A stretch of DNA of 19,212 nucleotides, from contig NW_004457453.1 in NCBI RefSeq assembly GCF_000313135.1, positions 1-19,212 on the forward strand. The letters are read 5' to 3'. A program made the position numbers and the translations under genes. Position 1 is the stretch's first letter. Each line of letters opens with the position of its first letter. This DNA comes from Acanthamoeba castellanii str. Neff (taxonomy: Eukaryota > Discosea > Longamoebia > Acanthamoebidae). The notes beneath the pieces were generated by a model. That model saw only the letters and a program-made list of their open reading frames with translations, was not told the origin of the DNA and searched no databases. Positions 1 to 7,923 of the stretch are shown one piece after another.

Positions 1-1772
1 GGGCGGAGTGGCTGCCGGCGGACGTGCGGGCGATGGTGAAGCCGCGAGAGAAGCCCGTGCGCGTGGTGGTCGTCTTCCCGCTGGACTGCGAGATCGACCT
101 GCTCGAGGTTCGGCTCATGGAGACCTACGTACGTAACCCACTTTTGTTGTATGTTCGCTCGCCCGTGAGTTGCTCACATCGTGTGTGTCGTGTGTCGTGT
201 GTCGTGTGTCGTGTGTCGTGTGTGTCGTGTGTGTCGTGTGTGTCGTGTGTCGCGTGTGTCACGAGTGCAGGATGTGGTGGACTACTTTGTCATCGGGGAG
301 TCAAACTACTCCCAGGTGGGTGGCGCCAAGCGCCTCCACTTTTGGGAGTCGCGCCACCGGTTCGAGCGGTTCTGGCCCAAGATCCGCCACATGGCCTTCT
401 GGGAGGGTCCGTCGCCCCAACCTCCCCGCCTCAAACACCACTGGCTGCATTTTAAATTTCTTAATGATTGCACGGAATTGGTTGGTTGGTTGGACACACA
501 GGTTTTAAGGATGCGACCCAAATCAAGAAGCACGACTGGACCAACGAAGATCAGGAGCGGGGCTTGCTGGGCCAGGGTCTGCGCGGACTCGACGACGATG
601 ACATCATCCTCCTCACCGACGCGGACGAGATCGCCAACGCCGACGCCCTCAATTTCTATCGACACTTCACCGGTGCTCCACAATCTTCCCAATCTTTTTG
701 TGGGTCCATTCCTGAGCTCAGTCACCTCATCACACCACCGCACACGCACACGCACCACCGCACACGCCCTCAACAACAACAACTACTACTACTACATCAG
801 GGTATCCACCGGGCGGTCGCATCTTCGTGCGATGGTCGCAGATGGGCTTCTTCTGGAAGGTACCCGCCGTGTGGACTCCGCAAGCCTGCATGACCACCTA
901 CGCCATGTACGCGCACCACCTTCTGCCGCAGCAGTGACGACACGACACGACACGACACGACACGACCAACGACACGACCAACGACACGACGTCGGTTGGC
1001 TACAGTGAGTGTTGAAGCAGTGTTGACCTGTTATGCCCCCCCCCCCGCCCAAACCAGAGCCAAGCAGATTGGAACGAGCGGCATCCGTAAGGCCAGATTC
1101 AAACTTGAGCATGGCCGCGACTGGTGGACCTTGGGCAGTGCCTCGGTCGTTGCTGGATGGCACTGCAGCTGGTGCGTGCGGTGGCAATGAAGCCTGCTTT
1201 GTGGCCGCCACTCGCGGCAAGCCCTACCTTTTACTGATGACATGCTTGCGGCGCGCGAGCAGGTGCTTCCCGCCCCAGGACTATATGAACAAGTTCCGCA
1301 ACGTGATCGAGGCCTGGTGGTTCCACGCCGATGAGCTGAAGGACTTCACCCCGGAGGTCTTTGCCAACGCACGCTACAAGGGCACCAAGCCCATTGCCGC
1401 CGACGTCGTGGTGCAAGACCACGAGGTATCGTATCCTCCCTCGCTACTCAAGTTCAACTACGTCTGACTCACGGGTTTGGTGCTGCCTCCGTCGCACACA
1501 ACGCATAACATGACACACGCCACGACACACGCCACGACACACACCACGACACACACGACACACAGGGCATTCCCAAGGCGGCCTTGGAGAACTTCAAGTA
1601 TCTCTCCGACAGGGACGTGTTCCCCAAGTGTGGCTGGTGTTTGATGCCGAAGGACCCAACATCCCACCCCGTGGGCTCCATCAAGCCGGAGGACCCGCTC
1701 CCGGAGGACATGGTGAAGCAGAGCCAACAGTGCTCGAACGACGTGACCCTCGCCTTCACCCCCTACCGCTAA
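1..1772 (+). CDS. GT17 family glycosyltransferase, MGAT3-like (5' truncated)
   Basis: Likely a beta-1,4-mannosyl-glycoprotein 4-beta-N-acetylglucosaminyltransferase (GT17), adding bisecting GlcNAc to N-glycan cores in the Golgi. Proposed exons: <3-128, 271-406, 502-672, 801-933, 1058-1171, 1263-1425, 1566-1772; phases join without a stop and give at least 349 residues. What I see: a start-of-domain strand ending FPLDCEIDLLEVRL, then the metal-binding DAD of LLTDADEI (618-626), then RWSQMGFFWK, AGWHCSWCF spanning the 1171/1263 junction, and a final GIP...LENFKYL block; all are in the order of vertebrate MGAT3. The amino end, including any signal anchor, lies outside the window. Acceptor specificity cannot be read from the sequence, so the exact linkage made in this organism is inference. 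Introns 1, 3, 4 and 6 are built of simple repeats. Its 3' end converges on the RasGEF gene. Confidence 0.9.
181..262 (+). repeat. GTGTC/GTGTGTC simple repeat in intron 1 of the GT17 gene
   Basis: This stretch consists almost entirely of irregular 5- and 7-9-base units (GTGTC, GTGTGTC, GTGTGTGTC). It lies between the donor at 129 and the acceptor at 270. It is complementary to repeats in later introns of the same transcript. Confidence 0.9.
935..990 (+). repeat. ACGAC/ACACG simple repeat in intron 4 of the GT17 gene
   Basis: Near-perfect pentamer units (GACAC) followed by interrupted units (CAACGACACGAC) fill the 5' half of the intron 934-1057. The sense strand here is the approximate complement of the intron 1 repeat. 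Confidence 0.85.
1036..1046 (+). repeat. C11 homopolymer before a splice acceptor
   Basis: A run of eleven C stands just before the predicted acceptor at 1057 and would act as its polypyrimidine tract. Similar runs occur in other introns of the window (11857-11867, 14475-14484). Confidence 0.85.
1495..1564 (+). repeat. CACGACACAC simple repeat in intron 6 of the GT17 gene
   Basis: Repeated ACACACGCCACGAC and CACGACACACA units fill the intron up to its acceptor at 1565. The segment 1545-1564 is a perfect 20-base complement of part of the intron 1 repeat. Confidence 0.85.
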
Positions 1773-1969
1773 TTATTTAAATGTGAATATTCCAAGCAAC
1801 ACACTCTTGAAAATGAAGCAAACATGTGTAGCAGATGCCATTGACAACATGTGGATGATGTTGTTTGTCTTCAGTTGCATTTGGATTGAAAATGAAGCAA
1901 GCATGTGATGATGTTGTATTGTGTGTCTTTTGCGAGGGTGGATTGGGTGCTACGAGGGTGGATTGGGTG
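1773..1969. other. Convergent 3' intergenic region
   Basis: These 197 bases lie between two stop codons facing each other, GT17 on plus and RasGEF on minus. The composition is AT-richer than the flanking coding sequence. I see no canonical AATAAA on either strand. It contains imperfect direct repeats of TGAAAATGAAGCA(A/G)(A/G)CATGTG-like sequence near 1808 and 1888, and the start of a 20-base tandem duplication. Both transcripts must end here or overlap. Confidence 0.7.
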
Positions 1970-1973
1970 CTAC
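1934..1973. repeat. 20-bp perfect tandem duplication over the RasGEF stop codon
   Basis: The unit GAGGGTGGATTGGGTGCTAC occurs at 1934-1953 and again at 1954-1973, followed by a partial third copy (GAGGG). The minus-strand TAG stop of the RasGEF gene (1970-1972) lies in the second copy. Confidence 0.9.
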
Positions 1974-4900
1974 GAGGGGCGGGGTTCAATGAGGAGGGAG
2001 ACCTCCCAGAGGAGCTTGTCGTTGTAGGGGACCACGCGCTGCTGCACCCACTCCCGCTTATCCCGTCGGGAGCCCTCGCCCTCCCACTCCTCGACCTGCG
2101 CGGCATCGCTGCGCGTGAAGCCGGCAGCACTGCTCTCGGGCGCCTTGCACGGGTCGTCGCGCTCTGCATTGACCTCGTTGTCGTCATCGGGCGCCACCTT
2201 CTCTTTGTGCCTGCCCACAATCTCGCTCTTGCTCTTCGAAGCTTTGCTGTTGTCGCCGCTTCCGGTCTTGTTGTGCTTCTTCTTCTGCTTGCCCGCCGCC
2301 GCGGAGGCTTCTTGGTGGTCGGGCGTCGACTCGGCCGAGGAGAAGATGCCGAAGCCGCGCACGGGGATGTCCTCGACCCACTCGCGGTAGGGCTCGATCG
2401 GCACAAAGTTGTACTTGTGCTCCCGGAACTTGATCATCTCCGAAAAGATAGACGCCTGCCGGCACACACTACCATCAGCCTACCGCACACACCACCGCAC
2501 ACGCACGACGCGCACGATACACACGACACGTACCTCGATCTTCTTCTTGGCGAAGTTGACCATGCCGTTGGCGATGACCTCGGGCACCTGCGAGAGGTGT
2601 TCGAGGTCGATGATGTAGATGGCGATGTAGGGAATGAGGCCGTAGACCTCGTCGTCCGACCCACTCTTCCGCTTGTCGCCGCCGCCGCCCGCCGCGTCGT
2701 TCTCCCGACTGAGCGCCACCGTGTAGCGCTCGGCCTTGTTGAAGTTCTCGGTCCACGCCTCCCGCTGCATCTCCCGCAGCAGCTTGTACGAATTGTCGGG
2801 CGAAATGAGGCTGCTGAGCTCATCGAACACCTTCTTCTCCTTCTTGTTCACCAACTGCGTGGTCGCGTAAAATAGTGAGGGGCGTGAGAGTGGTCAGCAA
2901 GGCGGCGGCAGCGACGACGACGAGTTCAAGTGGTCAAGGGGCAGGAGGGTGAACGGTACCTTCCATGTCTTCTTCAAGCGGTTGATGGAACTGTGGTTGA
3001 GTCCGCACAGGATGGCCGACATGTCGAAAAAGTTGTTGTACCCGAAGCAGGCCTGCACATGAAGGTAAAGTGAGACACCGCCGCACATCTTGCATCCTTC
3101 ATCACCGACTCGAATGCGAACCTTGGCCAAGTTGACGAGCTTGCGCAGGGCAGCCACGCGCTGAGGTAGCGCGCGGTAGCTGAGCACCTCGCGGGTGGCC
3201 CACTTGGCAACCTGCCAACGAATCGAGTCAGACCGGGCCACAAGGAAGCTCGAAACAGGAAGAATGGCGCACACGCGCGCGTACCTCGTCCCAGCGATTG
3301 AGAAAGTTGAAGATGCCGAGGAAGGAAGAGGTGATGGCCATCTTCCTGTGCGCGTGCATGTAGCCCACAAGTCGAGTCGGAGTTATTTGCCTGGGGTTGA
3401 GGAATGATAGGAGTTAAAAAACGAACAAGCCTTGTGCACGTGGCCAATGGCGCCAGCACCACTGGTGGCGCGCGTACCGGTAGAGGGACTCGGAGTAGAG
3501 CGTGAACTGCCGCGCGAGTTCGATGGCGTCGATGTCCATCATCTCCAGCTTGTCCGCCGTCGGGATACGGTTGGGAATGCGCGGAATGGGCGGATTGGAC
3601 GCCAACCGGCCCTGAAGAATGAAGCGACAAGAGCGAAAGCGAAAGCGACGGAGAAAAACGAGAGCGAGAGTGAGTCGGAGTGCTCTGTGGCCTGCTGAGC
3701 GGGGGAGGGGATGGAGGTACCCCGCGAGAGAAGCGGTAGAAGAGGTCACTGGCGACCTTGAAGACCGATCGGCGATCCCGCTTCTCGAGCGAGCGGATGA
3801 TGTTCTGTTGAATCATTTTGTTGCCCAGCGCGATCGCCTCCGCCGTCGAGTCCATCCCCAGCTTGTCGCGACACCAATCCACGAAATCCATGCCTGCACA
3901 GTTCGCGCATGACAGTTGATGCCCAAGCGCCATCAGAAGAAGCAGAAAGAAAGAGATCGAAGACTGGTCGACGAATGACAGGGCCACGCGCGTGTGCGTA
4001 CCGTTGAAAGAACGAACGTATTTCTTGCCCTTCTTGTGGAAGATCTGAGTGGCGACGCCCATGTCCTCGCGTTCCATGACCACCAGGATCTCCGAAAGCG
4101 GTGAGTTCTTGTCTACCAACACCTCGCGCGCCTGTCGTTGGCGGAAGAATGAGTGAGCTGTCGACTGGGCACAAGCAACTGGCCGCTCAACTGGGGTGAA
4201 GTACTCGAGGCGTGGGTGAGGTAGTACCTGCTCAAGCACGAGAGACTTGATGGCCTCGTAGTGCTGCTCGTTGGGCTGATGCACGCGCAGGGTGTTCTCC
4301 ACGAAGTTCAGCATGCGGGCCAGCAAGCGCGGGTCGTCCTCGAAGTCGTAGAAGTGGTTGGCCAGCCACTTGCGCATGACGTTGAGCACGCGCAGCTGCA
4401 GGAGCGGCAGGTACTTGTCGTAGAGGAGGTGCGACGACGAAGAACCCGATGACATCGACGTAGAGACCTCGGCCGCCGATTGCGAGATGGACAGCTCCAT
4501 GTCCTTGGCCACCGACGGCGGTGGCAAGTTGTAGCGGTCGATCAGGAAATCGAGCAGCTCTTGCGGCTGGGCGAAGGAGCGGTACGAACACAAGAAGTCG
4601 TCCACGAACTGTCGGTCTGTTTTTCGGGGTCAGTGGGTCATGATCAGCACAGAACTTGACTGGTGGGTGGCACCTTGGACCTCGCAGTCGGCGAGGTGCG
4701 ACATGAGTCGATCGACCTCACCGCCGATAATGGCCTCCTTGCCCTCTTTGAGGACCACCTTGAGGCCTCGCTTCCAGTCGTCGGCCAGCAGCGATGGAGC
4801 TTCGCCCTGTGTTCGTAAGAGTTCATTAGCATCAGAGCAGCACTAGAGTAATGGCTACCGTTGAAGACATAGAGCCCTACCATGTCCCGATCTGTTCGCT

Positions 4901-7303
4901 CCTTGCGCTGACCCTCCTTCTGCAGGAGCGACTTGAATGCAAACGAGTCGTGGAGTGGTGCGCCGGGGTAGGGAGCGTCGGTCGCATCGGACCGCTGGCT
5001 GGCACCCGCCACCGCGGCCGCGGCGCAGATGGCGGCGCCCACGATTCCACCATTGGGCGGCAGGCGGAGCTGCGCTGCGTCGTCGATGAACCCCGAATCG
5101 GCCGCCGCCGTGACGGTGGTGGTTTCCCTGCCGCTGTCGGGGCTGACCCAGTCGCCCTCCCTTCGGGGGGTGAGTTCGCCGACCGGCTCGCTCTCGGCCG
5201 GTTCCCGCCTCCCGACACCACCAAGGTTGACCGGCGGCACGGGCAGAAGTGGTCGTCGTTGATGCCTCGGGGACTGCGGCGAGCCGGACAGTGCCTGCGG
5301 TGATTGATGGTGACGCGGCGGCAAAGTCGAGGTGAGCAACTGACCGAACGGCACGTCCTCCGCTTTGTAGCCGCCCCGTGGCGTTTGCACTATCGTTTTG
5401 AAGCTCCGGAACTCATTGAAAAGCTCGTAGTCTGCGATGCATTGGAGTTGTGGGTTGAGGTTGGTGAGCATCAAGTCAATCATTCACTCAAAGCGAAGCC
5501 AATGGGCGATGACCTGTGGTGCCATCGGTGACGTACCAGAGGCCTGCTGGAGCTTCCACCTGGGGGAGCGCTCGACCTGCCCTTGTTTGTGCCGGTCGCG
5601 CCATTCGCTGGAATGCCAGTACAGCGGCATGTACTCGTATGATCGTGCGCCGCCCCTACACGCGCCACCAACACGAACGATGAGTCAACCAGCGACTTTT
5701 CGCGCTTCATCAACCGATCGAGCGTACCACTCTGGAGCCGCCTGCACGAGCATGGAGTTGCGGTGAAGAACCATTTCGGCCGTCCACGCCCGCCTGTCCC
5801 TGTGATTGGACCAGAGTCGTCGAGTCAGGAACAGGAAACCATCGGACCAGTGCGAGTGAACGGAAGAAACTAACATGAGTCCCTTGCGGGGAGAGATCAG
5901 GCCGCTGCTGAGCCGCTGCTGTTCGCGGAAGAGACTGTTCCTGTAGAAGTTGTAGAAGCGGCCCTTGCTGTCTTCCTTCTCCTTCCCCTTCTCCTTCTCC
6001 TTTGTACACCCGGGTCTGCTCTGTCCGCCTTCGTCATCCTCGCTTTCGTTTTCACTTTCGCTTTCGCTGTCGCTTTCCGTTGAGTCCTCTTCCTCTTCGC
6101 TTCCGACCTGCTCTCCCTGCTCGCTGGCTTCTCTGTCGCTGTCGTCCTCCCAGCTGGCGTCGTCGCTCGATGACGCCGAAGAGTAGTCCACGTCGCTGTC
6201 CTCTTCCTCTTCCCGCCGGCCGTCGTCGGCGTTGCCCCCGTCGTCGCTCTGGTAGCCGCTCTCCACGACTGCGCCGTGCTTTCGTCGCTTCTCCCAGCCC
6301 ATCTTACACTGGCGCTCGTCCTCGCAGGGACTGAACTCTCGCGTTGACGTTGCGTCGCTCTCCTGATCAGTCGTCGATGAGTCTTCATCATCGTCATCAT
6401 CACCGTCACTCGAGCAGTCCTCGATGTCGCCTTCCTCCTCCGTTTCGCTGTCCTCCATCACACCCGTCGCGAAGCTCCTTCTCCTTCGCTTCGCATGCGC
6501 AGTCGCTGCCGACGTCCGGGCGAGCTCCGCCTTCGCCAGCGGTCGCGTCGACGCTCTCCTCCGCTCCTGCGCGGGGCCAGCACGCACGCCGGTCGTTCCG
6601 CTCTCGGCACTCCGCAGCGCTTCCGCTATCTTGGCGTCGCGAATTCTTTGAATTTCGAGGCCCAGCTGGTCGGCCGTTGCTTGGCCCTTTCGCGCGCTTT
6701 TTCTTCGGCGTGTAGCCTCGCCGCTGCCGCCTTGGGCGGTAGAAGACTGAAGATGACGATGATGGTGATGGTGACGATCGTGTGTGCTGGTCTCCTTGTC
6801 CCTCCTGCTCTTCTTCTTTTTCGTGTGGGGTGAACGTCGTTCCTGGGAGTGCTTCATGCGGTCGAGGTGGCTTTGTAGAAGGGCGCGAAGTCGCATGTTT
6901 TCCTGCTCGAAGGAGCGCAGCGAGGAACGACGGGACCTCCCTGGCGAGGAGGGAGATGAGGAGGATGACCCCTTGGAGCGAGCCCGTGTGGGCAAGGCTC
7001 CTCCTCGTAGCAGAGGAGATTCGTCCAGATCGGGAGATCGTCTTCGTTGTGCTCGGTATTCTTCCTCTTCCACTTCCTCTCCTCCCTCTGCTTCGGCAAC
7101 CACCTCCCGCTTCGCCCCGTGGAAGAATTCATCCAACGCCGAATTTGATCCGTTTATCTTGTGCATCTGCGCCAGCCTCATCTTCTTGTTGCAGCCCTCG
7201 GCGACGTCCGTTCCCGCCTGCAAACGAAACAGAACAACAGGAGGTCAGTCAGATTCACCTTCACTTGGGCCTTCTTCCTTTCTGCACCAGGAGGTACCAG
7301 CAT
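1970..7303 (-). CDS. Ras guanine-nucleotide exchange factor with RasGEF_N, DEP and RasGEF domains
   Basis: This protein would load GTP on a Ras/Rap-type GTPase. Proposed exons, in transcript order: 7303-7259, 7217-5728, 5655-5537, 5431-4881, 4806-4674, 4616-4228, 4131-4002, 3893-3721, 3611-3478, 3390-3285, 3211-3122, 3052-2960, 2854-2534, 2455-1970 (1419 aa; every junction keeps phase). Residues 1-510 are low-complexity: basic, then a run of Ser/Asp/Glu, with a His-rich patch. RasGEF_N spans about 755-905 (QFVDDFLCSYRSFAQPQELL). A DEP domain spans about 925-1005 (MDFVDWCRDKLG, EAIALGNKM, DLFYRF). The CDC25 catalytic domain spans about 1033-1295 (IDAIELARQFTLY, HSSINRLKKTW, PYIAIYIIDLEHLS). 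The tail is Lys/Glu-rich and probably disordered. The start is the first ATG after a TATA box and a likely 5'UTR intron. The exon 3-4 junction is the least certain: an in-frame TGA (5484-5486) is removed by my model. The GTPase partner is unknown. Confidence 0.85.
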
Positions 7304-7621
7304 ACGAGGGCAGTCTCGCTGCCAAGATGAACGAGGGGAGACCAAGTAAGAGAAGGAGAGCAGAGAGGACGGAGAGACAACAGGGAAAGGATGGATTTGT
7401 CCAAACCCAGCGACGACCAGATACCGCCCACAAATAAGAGGCGCTCGTAATTCCTAGCTCTTCTTCGCTCTTTGCCTTTTCTCTCTTTGCTGTTGGGCTG
7501 GGGCCGAAGGAGAAGGGGTAGAAGGAGGAAGAGGCTGAGCTGCAAGTGGTACCTTCACGTGGAGGGCACCACCCGGGATGAGTCGTCTAGCAGAGATGAG
7601 GTGGTGTGAAATGAAATGCTC

Positions 7622-7629
7622 TTTATATA
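7622..7629 (-). promoter_or_regulatory. TATA box of the RasGEF gene
   Basis: The minus strand reads TATATAAA in the context CTATATAAAG. Transcription would begin about 30 bases downstream, near 7595, giving a leader that is then spliced before the first ATG at 7303. Confidence 0.6.
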
Positions 7630-7905
7630 GGGCTTGCAAAGGGCGGGCCTTAGGCGGTACAGTGCTGCGTGGGGAAGCGGTTGAGTGGTGAGGCGGTGCT
7701 CTCGCCTGGCGCTGTTGACAAGAATGTTGCGCCCAGGCCACAAGAGGAAAAGACGTAGAAAAGAGGCGGCGATGCTCCGGGACCTTGTGTTGTTGGAGCA
7801 CCAACGTGAACACCTGGTGTTGGCAGGCTGCCCAAACCGCACGAAGTCAAAACCAATTTTTTATTCGAAGAATTGCAGCCATAATTGTTGGCCTTTTTAT
7901 TTTTT

Positions 7906-7913
7906 TATATAAA
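7906..7913 (+). promoter_or_regulatory. TATA-like box of the Ariadne gene
   Basis: The plus strand reads TATATAAA within a T-rich tract. The match is exact, but it ends only 10 bases before the chosen ATG (7924), which is too close for a usual start site about 30 bases downstream. It may be a real TATA box with an internal translation start, or AT-rich promoter DNA. Confidence 0.4.
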
Positions 7914-7923
7914 GTGGACGAAG

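Larger units (their letters stand above)
7304..7923. other. Bidirectional promoter region with a 5'UTR intron of the RasGEF gene
   Basis: These 620 bases separate the start codons of two divergent genes. On the minus strand I see a TATA box (7622-7629), a short leader, then a likely 5'UTR intron from a GTAC donor at 7552 to a CAG acceptor at 7319, with pyrimidine-rich sequence throughout. On the plus strand I see only a TATA box close to the Ariadne start. Open frames here have no protein-like composition and I see no further gene. Confidence 0.6.

Noticed and set aside
181..262. Telomere-like or CRISPR-like array
   Set aside because: The units are short, irregular and without spacers, and they lie inside an intron flanked by conserved coding exons.
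181..1008. Plus-strand open frame starting in the GTGTC repeat
   Set aside because: It reads the repeat as Cys/Val/Arg and is in the wrong frame for the GT17 motifs of exons 2-4.
1865..2875. Plus-strand open frame of 336 codons
   Set aside because: It is antisense to RasGEF exons 13-14, is Leu/Val/Arg-rich, and has no recognisable domain, whereas the minus strand reads conserved RasGEF sequence.
5965..6715. Plus-strand Ser- and Arg-rich frames
   Set aside because: They are complements of the acidic Ser-rich RasGEF exon, and no splice-supported gene can be built from them.
7650..7912. Small genes on either strand in the divergent promoter
   Set aside because: The frames lack conserved motifs and overlap the TATA boxes, and start choices are arbitrary.
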